A stretch of 64,000 nt of DNA, taken from IMG/VR virus record IMGVR_UViG_3300042868_008033, positions 1 through 64,000 of that record, one strand, 5' to 3'. Positions within the stretch are counted from its first letter, which is position 1; each line of letters begins with the position of its first letter. The DNA is from a virus. This document shows, one piece after another, positions 9,060 to 16,761 of this stretch. Position numbers and translations under genes: made by a program. Below the pieces are notes generated by a model that was not told the origin of the DNA, searched no databases, and saw only the letters and a list, made by a program, of their open reading frames with translations.

Positions 9060-9923
9060 TTATACTCCTACAAAGGGCGTGAATGGGTTTGTTGTTGGAA
9101 ATCCGTTATTACCATTTCCATGAATATGTGTATCAAATATAGCTGTATTGATTTTATCTGACATTAATACTGCATCCATAACACCAATTCTAGCTAACGA
9201 GAAATTGGCCAAAGGTGCATTTACTGAAACTGCCGCATACACACTACCTAGTGCGTTAATTTGGCCAGGAACTGCAATAGGTGTCGCTGGTGTTGGAAAT
9301 CCAGCAGATACACCACCAGATGTTGTGAATCCATCAAATCCTGCAAAAACACCTGTGCCTGCGGTAACCCTAGATTCAGCATTAATCATGTCTGCATGTA
9401 TCGAACCACCAACGTTCAAATCGGATGCTATGGATATATGGTCAGCAGCACCAAGATACATTGTGCCACCAAAATTTTCATCAGCCGTAATTCTTACATC
9501 AGCATCACCTAAAATATCTACATCACCAACAGACCTAATGTTTGTCTCACCTCTGACTTGTAAGTTATAATTTCCACCTACCTGTACATTCATGTCTTTT
9601 AGAACGTTCAGGTTGCAGTTACCTTGAATCTCAATATTACAATCACCACCAATTAATATGTTTTTATTTGAAACGATGATTGTGAATCCATTGCCATAAA
9701 CTTTGTGTACTTCATCACCATTCGGATGCATTTCAATAAATGTTCCTGACCTATGCGATAAGCACACACGTTCTCTGGTTGGTGTGTCATCCATTTCAAA
9801 TTTATGTCCAGCTTCAGTTTGCTGCACATTATTATATGGATATATTGGTTGGTAATATGTGTTTGCAGCAGACTCTGGTTCTGTCCACGTATTTTCTATT
9901 GGAGGTGAATTAATTTCAGACAT
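9060..9923 (-). CDS. 5: Baseplate central spike, gp5 C-terminal-like triple-stranded beta-helix protein
   Basis: 287 residues. The centre has the short strand repeats typical of gp5/VgrG needles: IEMHPNGDEVHKVYGNG, then VSNKNILIGGDCNIEIQGN, NLNVLKDMNVQVGGNYNLQV and a run of GDVDI/GDADV turns. The last ~20 residues (DTHIHGNGNNGFPTTNPF) contain HxH, as seen at metal-bound spike tips. No lysozyme domain is visible. The OB-fold part is encoded separately at 10759-11085, so the T4 gp5 modules are split between two genes. Confidence 0.8.
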   Translation of the reverse strand: MSEINSPPIENTWTEPESAANTYYQPIYPYNNVQQTEAGHKFEMDDTPTRERVCLSHRSGTFIEMHPNGDEVHKVYGNGFTIIVSNKNILIGGDCNIEIQGNCNLNVLKDMNVQVGGNYNLQVRGETNIRSVGDVDILGDADVRITADENFGGTMYLGAADHISIASDLNVGGSIHADMINAESRVTAGTGVFAGFDGFTTSGGVSAGFPTPATPIAVPGQINALGSVYAAVSVNAPLANFSLARIGVMDAVLMSDKINTAIFDTHIHGNGNNGFPTTNPFTPFVGV

Positions 9924-9926
9924 AAT

Positions 9927-10757
9927 TTAAGGTGTAGATTTGTTTTGGTTCGGTACAACTGCCTGAGCGGATACATTTTCTGCTGTTGGTAAAGTTGCAT
10001 TGTAATTTGCAATCGTTCTATTTGCTGCCGAAACTTCTGCTGCAGAAGTTGGCACCAATAATCCTGTTGTCGCTGCTCCAGCAATAACAATTACTCCCGC
10101 AGCTGCTGTGCCTGCTAATTGAACAGTTTTAATTGTTTCGTTTGCGAGTGTTTTTGCTGAACTAACTAATTCTCCCAAACCACTGTCTGATCCGGCTGTC
10201 AATTCTTGCCAGAAATCCGTCAAAACACTACCAACCAGTTTTAAGAATTTGGCCAAACATTGTGCTAATAATGCTAAGAATCTAGCGGGCAAAGAACGTA
10301 TCCAAGCAATAATGGCTCTGATTTTTGTAACGTATGCTAGTACATATCTTTCAAAATCAATAACGTCTTTTAAAAATTTCTGAACCGTTTTTAACCAACG
10401 AGCCGCTTCTTTGAGTTTAGCTGAAATTGCTGCAAATGCACCTGACTTATCACTCAAACCAAGTATCTTCAAAATATTACGGATTTGTTCTCTAATTGCT
10501 TGTGCTGTAGATTTGATGAATTTTTTCAGATATATGTTTTTTCTCATTTCATCAATAAAACTACAAACGTGAGCCAATTTTTTATTGTTGTTACCTCTAC
10601 TTGTTCCAGTAACAACACTTCTTGCACACATCGGTATTGTTGGTGTTCCTGGAACACGGCCATCATTCTCTGCACCAGGAGGTGGTTTCAGATTTTCATT
10701 ACCAACTATTGGTAAATCTTTTGCTTCTGGTCCTGTTGGTTCTACTGTATCTGCCAT
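9927..10757 (-). CDS. Helical baseplate-hub-region protein of unknown function
   Basis: 276 residues between the OB-fold and needle genes. The N-terminus is Pro/Gly-rich (ENLKPPPGAENDGRVPGTP, PMCARSVVTG), which may fold like a small PAAR-type or linker region, but I do not see a full PAAR motif. The rest is long amphipathic helix (residues ~65-190) followed by an Ala/Gly hydrophobic stretch at ~215-240. Position suggests a hub component; the function is not recognised. Confidence 0.5.
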   Translation of the reverse strand: MADTVEPTGPEAKDLPIVGNENLKPPPGAENDGRVPGTPTIPMCARSVVTGTSRGNNNKKLAHVCSFIDEMRKNIYLKKFIKSTAQAIREQIRNILKILGLSDKSGAFAAISAKLKEAARWLKTVQKFLKDVIDFERYVLAYVTKIRAIIAWIRSLPARFLALLAQCLAKFLKLVGSVLTDFWQELTAGSDSGLGELVSSAKTLANETIKTVQLAGTAAAGVIVIAGAATTGLLVPTSAAEVSAANRTIANYNATLPTAENVSAQAVVPNQNKSTP

Positions 10758-10758
10758 T

Positions 10759-11085
10759 TTAAATATACTCTTGTGTTGTTTGGTCTGGTTCTTTTTCTAG
10801 TCCAGGTAAAACACCCATCATCACCGGTGCCTGACCCGATTCACCATCCATAAAAAACCCTACAATCCATTCACCCAACATAGGTGCTGAAAATGATTTT
10901 GAATGATTAATAGGATACATGGGTAGAGCCCAAGGTAAATCTTCCGTTGGTAAATCTATTTTGTTATCTGTGTGCCAACCAAAAATTCTAACTTTGCATC
11001 GGCCTAGACCCAATGGATCACCTCTGAATTCATTGATACCGACCCACCATATGAATCCATCTTTACCTATAAAATTATTATTCAT
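10759..11085 (-). CDS. 5: gp5 OB-fold domain protein (baseplate hub/spike)
   Basis: 108 residues. It matches the N-terminal OB-fold of T4 gp5: WWVGINEFRGDPLGLGRCKVRIFGWHTDN, then LPWALPMYPINHS, GEWIVGFFMDGESGQAPVMMGVLPG. In T4 this fold sits on the gp27 trimer and leads into lysozyme and needle domains. Here the protein stops after the OB fold. It overlaps the hub gene by 8 nt and is followed 1 nt later by the 276-aa gene. Confidence 0.85.
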   Translation of the reverse strand: MNNNFIGKDGFIWWVGINEFRGDPLGLGRCKVRIFGWHTDNKIDLPTEDLPWALPMYPINHSKSFSAPMLGEWIVGFFMDGESGQAPVMMGVLPGLEKEPDQTTQEYI

Positions 11086-12427
11086 TTACTGCTCTCAAAT
11101 ATGATTGGTCTGGATATTTCAATTTAGTATTTTCTTTTGCTAATTCCAAAATAGTTTGATATACACCTTGTGTTTGTATGATGTGTCTAACAGCGGTGAC
11201 TAAGTATATGCCAGAAAAATATTCATCTTTTTCTCTTGTGGCCGCAGTTGGTGTGCCTTCCATACCTAAAGAATATAACAAAATATTAACTGTTCTTCCT
11301 GCTGTTATGCCGCTGTCTCCAGGTATAATTGCTTTCATTAAAGTGTAGTTTGACAAAGCAATTTGTGCAGTCCTATTAGGCACATAAGTTTCTATGTATA
11401 TATCTTTGGCCACACCGTCTGGTTTTTGACTTATGTATTCTTGGTCAATTTGATTAGAGTTGCTGAATGCCAGTTTCAAAGAACTTTCATACATCTGTGT
11501 TTGATGTTTACCGAATCTATTGATTGCTGAACCGGATGATGTATATCCCAATTCATCTTTACTAAAATTTGTAACGGTCTTTGTTCTTTTAATTGGATCA
11601 ATTGAAATCAATCTGTTGGCATACATACCAGAATTTGTTGCTTCTAAGGTGTCATATGTTTTTATGAATTCATAATCCAAAATATTAAACATATTCTCAG
11701 CTTTGTTTTTAAAATTCAAATCTGATGGTTGATATTTGTATGTTGCATAAGGAGTATCCGCAAACATTGATTGTATTGATTGAAAATAAAATCCATCGTT
11801 TGTTTCATAGAATAACATATCTGCGCCGCCATTAATATCTGGCCTTGCGTATGTTGATAACCAACTTATTGCTTCAAATGGTTTTAATCTAGGTATAACA
11901 AAATCATAGACACCATACGTTTGTTGTATGTATTTAACTTTTTTAGGATTAACTTTTAATCCATTGAATTCATCCAAAAGTAAACTACTTACAATGTCGG
12001 ATATTACTGTTCCTTTGAAGGATTTTGAAACCTTCAGTTGTTCGGACAAAAACAATTCTTCCGATGAAAAATACATTGTAAAAAATTCAGAGTTTTTATT
12101 GCCAGCTGGTTTTCTGTTACCGACCTTATATAATCTATATTTTCTTGAATTTTTATATTCTAATGGTTGATTTTTTGATTTTCCGTAGATAATCTCAATA
12201 AATTCTGAACCATCTAATTTGAGTTTTTCAATAATACCAACAGCATCACGTAAAACAACATTACCAGAACATGCAAATGAATATATGTCTTCAAAAAAGG
12301 ACAACTCAATAACCAAATGTTTTAATTTAAAGGTGTCGCCATAATCGGTAATAATATCCACTGCTTCCAAGTTGAAGTCTTGTGCATATCTTGGTCCGCC
12401 AGCTGGTGCGCTATTATCTTCAGCCAT
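11078..12427 (-). CDS. 27: Baseplate hub protein, gp27-like
   Basis: 449 residues. The N-terminal part (FNLEAVDIITDYGDTFKLK, IELSFFEDIYSFACSGNVVLRD) and the later FVIPRLKPFEAISWLSTYARP and VTAVRHIIQTQGVYQTILEL match gp27/gpD-type hub proteins, which form the torus at the tail tip. It lies between gp53 and the OB-fold spike gene, the expected partner. T4 gp27 is 391 aa, so this one is somewhat longer. Confidence 0.75.
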   Translation of the reverse strand: MAEDNSAPAGGPRYAQDFNLEAVDIITDYGDTFKLKHLVIELSFFEDIYSFACSGNVVLRDAVGIIEKLKLDGSEFIEIIYGKSKNQPLEYKNSRKYRLYKVGNRKPAGNKNSEFFTMYFSSEELFLSEQLKVSKSFKGTVISDIVSSLLLDEFNGLKVNPKKVKYIQQTYGVYDFVIPRLKPFEAISWLSTYARPDINGGADMLFYETNDGFYFQSIQSMFADTPYATYKYQPSDLNFKNKAENMFNILDYEFIKTYDTLEATNSGMYANRLISIDPIKRTKTVTNFSKDELGYTSSGSAINRFGKHQTQMYESSLKLAFSNSNQIDQEYISQKPDGVAKDIYIETYVPNRTAQIALSNYTLMKAIIPGDSGITAGRTVNILLYSLGMEGTPTAATREKDEYFSGIYLVTAVRHIIQTQGVYQTILELAKENTKLKYPDQSYLRAVNE

Positions 12428-12428
12428 A

Positions 12429-13025
12429 TTACTTCATCAATTCCAAAAATTGCGACTCTAGTTTATCCGCATATGCTTTATTTAATATTTTTATATTTCT
12501 TTTTGACTCGTTTAAAGAAATTTCATATTCATAATTTGTAACTGTTCTTCTCGTAACATTTACCTGAATTGTTTCTGAACCCAATGTATATGTTGTTGTT
12601 GTATTAGATTGCAAACTGTTATAAACTTCTTGTGAAATTGTTTCAGTATCAACAGTTGTTGTGTTTGTGTTTATATTTGTTTGTGTGGTAATTTTTTCAT
12701 AATGGTGAATAGAATTTAAATTACCAGTATTATATTTGTTTAGAATATATTTTTCAAATTTATTTGAACTTAATGGCCAGTCCCATTGTGGATCATTTAA
12801 TTGGTTACAATATAAAACAATCCAGAAACGATTAACATCTCCATAATATTTGTAAGCAATAATTTCAGGAGTATCACCGTCTTGTACGTCATAACTATAA
12901 TAAACCAGAGTATTATTTAATATACTTGGTATTACACTTGCTCTTGCCATCAAATTTGTATAGACTGTGGTAACGTTATTTTGGTCCACATATCTTATTT
13001 TTGGTAAAGAATTAAAGTATTGCAT
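12429..13025 (-). CDS. 53: Baseplate wedge protein gp53
   Basis: 198 residues, the T4 gp53 size. The N-terminus (MQYFNSLPKIRYVD) and the LysM-like core (YDVQDGDTPEIIAYKYYGD, FWIVLYCNQLNDPQWDWPLS) are typical of gp53, which clamps adjacent wedges. Start and stop overlap by one base with gp48 (TAATG), giving tight coupling. Confidence 0.88.
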   Translation of the reverse strand: MQYFNSLPKIRYVDQNNVTTVYTNLMARASVIPSILNNTLVYYSYDVQDGDTPEIIAYKYYGDVNRFWIVLYCNQLNDPQWDWPLSSNKFEKYILNKYNTGNLNSIHHYEKITTQTNINTNTTTVDTETISQEVYNSLQSNTTTTYTLGSETIQVNVTRRTVTNYEYEISLNESKRNIKILNKAYADKLESQFLELMK

Positions 13026-14065
13026 TAGTATCCTGCCTCAATTGATGCTCTGTCAACCAAGATAATTTCTTTAAATGTGATGTTCACAATACTTTGTACC
13101 GGTGCACCATCTGTGTGTGTTGTCCATCCATTTGGTGCATAGTTTACATCAATTGATTCGACCACACATCTTTGTAATCTTGGTAGATTTGGATTTGTTT
13201 TGCCTTGGAAACGGAAATCAATGTTAAAATAAGCGGGTGGCACCCAAAACATACCTGCAAAAGCGGTTGATGCAGCTGGCGCAGCCCACTTTCTAAACAT
13301 TTTGATGATTTTTTTAACGTCTTCAGCTTCTTTTGCTGAGTATGGTGTAAATGTGAATGACATATCGAATGTTCTGAAGTCAATACCTTGAAACAACATT
13401 TGTTTCTGTGGATTGAAAACATAACCAGCTTTGTTCAATATAACTCTTGTAGCTTCATTATTTAACACATCTGTAACTTTACTAACAACACTACCTAAAA
13501 GCTTTACTGCACCAGCAGCTGATGCTAATGTTGTGGTATCATCATAAGATGCAGTAGAACTTAAAGAAAAGTTTTCTGGCATGTATAGAGATATGTAACC
13601 TACTGGTGTTCCTTTTCTCTCACTAAAGTAATTTGCAAATGCAGCAATACCTTTCGCTCCACTATCAAGAAGATCCACTCCAGCATTGAGGCCTGAAGTG
13701 AAACCGGATCTAGGGTCATCAGCAACTTTTTTTATAGTATCTGATGTTTCTTTTACAAAAGCAACTCCGCCTGTCGTAACGGATTCTCCAGAAGTTTCAG
13801 AAAATGCACTTGCCGCATCACCAACAGCATCAATAGATTTATCAACCAACTCTCTATTTGCTTTCTTAATGCCGTCCAAACCAATTTCTTTCACTTCTTC
13901 GATTGTAAAGAATACTGAATGTGATTTGGTGGAACTACCTAAGTCTCTTGGATATTGTACAAAGTCCAGTCCGCCACTATCATACAATGATCCAAGTGGA
14001 CCGCCTAGTAATCCACCTGGTATATTAATGCCGCCAATTGATGTTGGTATTGAAATAAGTGCCAT
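13025..14065 (-). CDS. 48: Baseplate tail-tube cap/junction protein gp48-like
   Basis: 346 residues, near T4 gp48 (364). The N-terminus is Gly-rich, followed by LDFVQYPRDLGSSTKSHSVFF, then a tube-fold C-terminal half with FDMSFTFTPYSAKEAEDVKKI and INVNYAPNGW-like VDVNYAPNGWTTHTDGAP, and the closing ITFKEIILVDR. This tail-tube-like fold caps the baseplate before tube polymerisation. It is the first gene of the minus-strand baseplate operon, 35 nt from the divergent gp4 gene. gp54 is an alternative assignment. Confidence 0.75.
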   Translation of the reverse strand: MALISIPTSIGGINIPGGLLGGPLGSLYDSGGLDFVQYPRDLGSSTKSHSVFFTIEEVKEIGLDGIKKANRELVDKSIDAVGDAASAFSETSGESVTTGGVAFVKETSDTIKKVADDPRSGFTSGLNAGVDLLDSGAKGIAAFANYFSERKGTPVGYISLYMPENFSLSSTASYDDTTTLASAAGAVKLLGSVVSKVTDVLNNEATRVILNKAGYVFNPQKQMLFQGIDFRTFDMSFTFTPYSAKEAEDVKKIIKMFRKWAAPAASTAFAGMFWVPPAYFNIDFRFQGKTNPNLPRLQRCVVESIDVNYAPNGWTTHTDGAPVQSIVNITFKEIILVDRASIEAGY

Positions 14066-14095
14066 CGTTTTGTTTTCTGAAAGAGTGATATATAG

Positions 14096-14103
14096 TATTT
14101 ATG
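14096..14103 (-). promoter_or_regulatory. Candidate late promoter for the baseplate operon (CATAAATA)
   Basis: Minus strand reads CATAAATA about 30 nt before the gp48 ATG, in the divergent gap between gp48 and gp4. Spacing is right for a T4-type late promoter, which needs only this -10-like element plus the late sigma factor and gp33. Confidence 0.5.
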
Positions 14104-14535
14104 GCATATTCAGGAACGTTTCGACCCTCAAATCCCCAAAAATACATGGGAGACCACAAAAACATTATATATCGCTCATCATGGGAATGTCGAGTGATGA
14201 ATTGGCTCGACAAAAATCCAAGTATTGTGTCTTGGGCCTCAGAAGAATTGATAATTCCATACAAATCACCAGTTGATAATCGTATGCACCGATACTTTCC
14301 AGACTTTGTTGTTAAAGTTAAGGACAAAAATGGGCAAACAAGAACGATGATGCTTGAAGTAAAACCAAAATATCAAACAATGGAACCTGAAAAGAAGAAA
14401 CGTGTTACGAAACAATACATACAAGAGGTTGTCACATGGGGTGTCAATCAAGCCAAATGGAAGGCTGCAACAGAATATTGTTTGGATAGAGGTTGGGAGT
14501 TCAAGTTAATAACGGAAGACCATCTTGGACTGTAA
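14101..14535 (+). CDS. 4: Head completion protein gp4 (nuclease-fold)
   Basis: 144 residues, T4 gp4 size. Recognised by MAYSGTFRPSNPQKYMGD, YRSSWECRVMNWLDKNPSI, RYFPDFVVKVKDKNGQ and MLEVKPKYQT. The last two carry the PDF and E-x-K residues of a PD-(D/E)XK-like nuclease fold (TnsA-like). T4 gp4 works with gp50/gp65 to finish the head before neck joining. It is the first plus-strand gene, divergent from gp48. Confidence 0.85.
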   Translation: MAYSGTFRPSNPQKYMGDHKNIIYRSSWECRVMNWLDKNPSIVSWASEELIIPYKSPVDNRMHRYFPDFVVKVKDKNGQTRTMMLEVKPKYQTMEPEKKKRVTKQYIQEVVTWGVNQAKWKAATEYCLDRGWEFKLITEDHLGL

Positions 14536-14546
14536 CTAAATATCCA

Positions 14547-15164
14547 ATGACGACAAAATCCATACTCACCACATTATCCGAAGAAAAGGCAGCGGCTCAA
14601 TATCCAACAATGAGCCGTGAATCTTTGCGTTGGTTGTTGCAAAAAGTTGCAGCGCTTAGAAATCCAACACGTTTATCTGTTCCAATTACAAAAGAACAAA
14701 GTAGATGGACAAGACCAGGAGACAGACAGAAATTTTTAATGGGTGGCATGTATTACTTTGTGTATGATCCAAAAGGTAAGGCAAATTTACCATATTATGA
14801 CAGATTTCCACTGGTATTACCACTTAAAAGACAATCAGATGGGTTTATTGGGTTAAATCTACATTATTTGCCGTTAAAGTATAGGGTTCTTTTCCTGCGT
14901 AAGTTATTGAATTTCGCAATCTATGATGAGAATGATGAAATAAAGCGAATCCGTATCACCTATCAAATCCTGGAAGCTTCTTCTAGGTTAAAAGAATTCA
15001 GGCCTTGCATCAAACACTACCTATACAGTCATATAAAATCCAGAATTCTGGCTGTAGAACCTAATGAATGGGATATTGCAACATATTTACCAATTCAACA
15101 GTTCAAAAAGGCAAAACCACAAGAAGTCTGGAAAGATTCGGTCCAAGAAATAAGGAATTCTTAA
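14547..15164 (+). CDS. 2: Probable DNA-end protector gp2-like protein
   Basis: 205 residues from the ATG at 14547; an upstream TTG at 14493 would overlap gp4 by 43 nt and is less likely. The core GGMYYFVYDPKGKANLPYYD followed by FPLVLPLKRQSDGFIGLNL and HYLPLKYRVLFLRKLL is a strongly conserved block found beside gp4 in T4-like phages and usually called the DNA-end protector. T4 gp2 protects injected DNA ends from RecBCD. The match to T4 gp2 itself is from memory of the family, so the name is tentative. Confidence 0.6.
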   Translation: MTTKSILTTLSEEKAAAQYPTMSRESLRWLLQKVAALRNPTRLSVPITKEQSRWTRPGDRQKFLMGGMYYFVYDPKGKANLPYYDRFPLVLPLKRQSDGFIGLNLHYLPLKYRVLFLRKLLNFAIYDENDEIKRIRITYQILEASSRLKEFRPCIKHYLYSHIKSRILAVEPNEWDIATYLPIQQFKKAKPQEVWKDSVQEIRNS

Positions 15165-15836
15165 ATGGCACGCACACTCAACGATTTTAAATCAAGTTTT
15201 TCTGGTGATTTGGCTAGAACCAGTAGGTTCGATGTTGAAATACCTCTACCATTAACTTTGGTACCATATATAAAGTCTGCACGTAGACTAAATTACAGAT
15301 GTGAAGTGGCCACATTGCCAGGAAGAACATTTGCAACAACGGATCAAAAGACTTATGGTCCAATAGAAAAACATCCATATCTCACAACATACAATGATAT
15401 TGATTTGACATTCATTGTTGATGATGATATGCAACAGAGATTGCTTTTTGATGGTTGGTTGAATTACATCAATCCAACATACAATTACAATATGCGTTAC
15501 AAAGAAAATTATGCAACAACTTTGACAATCAATCAATACAACGTTTCAAATGAAAAAACATATGCCGTCAGTTTGATGGATGCATATCCAATTTCTATGA
15601 ATCAATTGGATTTAGATTGGAACGGAGATGGGTATCATAAACTGACAGTAACATTTGCATACACATACTGGAAAAATTTGTCTCTACAAGCTTTGGGTAT
15701 GGACCTTTTGGATGCAGGTTTGGATTCTATTGCAAGTGGAATGGGTGGATTAGGTGGTTCTATTGGAAATGCTGTTTCAAGTGGATTTAGTGGCATAGCA
15801 GATTCAATATCATCACCAATAAATTTTAATGAATGA
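15165..15836 (+). CDS. Tail-tube-fold protein (gp19/gp54-like)
   Basis: 223 residues. The body (FKSSFSGDLARTSRFDVEIP, RCEVATLPGRTF, DIDLTFIVDDDMQQR, YAVSLMDAYPISMNQ, KLTVTFAYTYWK) is the gp19-type tube fold shared by gp19, gp48 and gp54. The final ~45 residues are Gly/Ser/Ile-rich, which plain tube subunits lack. Position between gp2 and the tail chaperones, away from the sheath, favours a baseplate-tube initiator (gp54) over the major tube protein. Confidence 0.65.
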   Translation: MARTLNDFKSSFSGDLARTSRFDVEIPLPLTLVPYIKSARRLNYRCEVATLPGRTFATTDQKTYGPIEKHPYLTTYNDIDLTFIVDDDMQQRLLFDGWLNYINPTYNYNMRYKENYATTLTINQYNVSNEKTYAVSLMDAYPISMNQLDLDWNGDGYHKLTVTFAYTYWKNLSLQALGMDLLDAGLDSIASGMGGLGGSIGNAVSSGFSGIADSISSPINFNE

Positions 15837-15850
15837 ACTAAGGAGTTATT

Positions 15851-16576
15851 ATGGCTTTACCAAAACTTGAAGTGCCAACATATGAACTGGAATTACCACT
15901 TTCTAAAAAGAAAATTAAATATAGACCGTATCTAGTCAAAGAACAAAAGGCCTTGATGATGGCCCTGGAATCTTCTGATGCAAAAACAATTCAACATAAT
16001 GTCAGAGAAATTTTGACTGTATGTACTTTGTCTAAAGATGTGGACATTGATGAATTGCCGATTGTAGATATTGAATATTATTTTCTACAGTTGAGAGCAA
16101 AATCAGTCAGTGAAATCTCCGAATCAAAATACCGTTGTAACAATGAAGTCGATGATAAAGTCTGTGGCAACATCATGGAAGCCAAGATTGATTTGACTGA
16201 GATACAACCAGTACAAGAAGAATATGTGGATCCAGAAATTAAATTGACGGACACAATCACCATCAAGATGAAATATCCACCATTCAAACTGGTCAAAGAT
16301 TCTATTGATATGGATAACATCACAGAAGTTACCTTCAATATGTTGGCACAGTCAATTGAATATGTTTATGATGGTGAACAATTTCATTATGCGAAAGAAT
16401 CTTCGGTAGAAGAATTGGTTGATTTTATTGAACAACTCAACCAAGAACAGTTTGAAAAACTGGAAAAGTTTTTTAATAGTATTCCTAAACTATCTAAGAA
16501 AATTGATATGACTTGTTCCAAATGTGGTTTCGAACACCACTTGGATGTGGAAGGGCTCGAAAGTTTTTTCGGCTAA
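15851..16576 (+). CDS. 26: Tail assembly chaperone gp26-like (T4 base plate protein family)
   Basis: 241 residues. Shows PTYELELPLSKKKIKYRPYLV, VKEQKALMMALES, LRAKSVSEI and a zinc-ribbon-like pair: CNNEVDDKVCGN at ~93-104 and CSKCGFEHH near the C-terminus. This is the gp26/gp51 family, whose genes precede the tape measure and are analogous to lambda G/GT chaperones. The frame ends four bases after a T TTT TTC slippery heptamer, and the -1 frame continues into a gp51-like tail, so a fusion product is likely. Confidence 0.8.
   Translation: MALPKLEVPTYELELPLSKKKIKYRPYLVKEQKALMMALESSDAKTIQHNVREILTVCTLSKDVDIDELPIVDIEYYFLQLRAKSVSEISESKYRCNNEVDDKVCGNIMEAKIDLTEIQPVQEEYVDPEIKLTDTITIKMKYPPFKLVKDSIDMDNITEVTFNMLAQSIEYVYDGEQFHYAKESSVEELVDFIEQLNQEQFEKLEKFFNSIPKLSKKIDMTCSKCGFEHHLDVEGLESFFG
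16564..16570 (+). promoter_or_regulatory. Candidate -1 ribosomal frameshift site T TTT TTC
   Basis: In the gp26 frame the codons are AGT TTT TTC GGC TAA, a perfect X-XXY-YYZ heptamer (T TTT TTC) just before the stop. Slipping by -1 re-reads the final C as CGG and joins the 63-residue downstream frame, giving a ~303-residue product. Confidence 0.7.
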
Positions 16577-16761
16577 TACTTTGTTATGATGATTTAAAAA
16601 ATTACTACAAGACTAACTTTTCTTTGATGCAACACCATAAGTATAGTCTTACCGAACTTGAAAATATGATACCTTGGGAACGAGATATCTATGTCGCCAT
16701 GTTGATTCAATATTTGGAAGAAGAAAACCAAAAACTAAAAGAACGACAAAGAAATAAATGA
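16570..16761 (+). CDS. 51: gp51-like C-terminal extension of the tail chaperone (-1 frame)
   Basis: 63 residues read from the frameshift: RLILCYDDLKNYY, then FSLMQHHKYSLTELENM and IPWERDIYVAMLIQYLEEEN. The LTELENMIPWERDIYV block is conserved in small proteins between gp26 and the tape measure in T4-like phages. An internal ATG at 16627 could also start a 44-residue protein, but no good ribosome site precedes it. It overlaps the next gene by 4 nt. Confidence 0.7.
   Translation, partial: RLILCYDDLKNYYKTNFSLMQHHKYSLTELENMIPWERDIYVAMLIQYLEEENQKLKERQRNK

Noticed and set aside
9148-9570. 140-aa plus-strand frame antisense to the spike gene
   Set aside because: Follows the third-base pattern of the strongly recognised spike gene; no independent motif.
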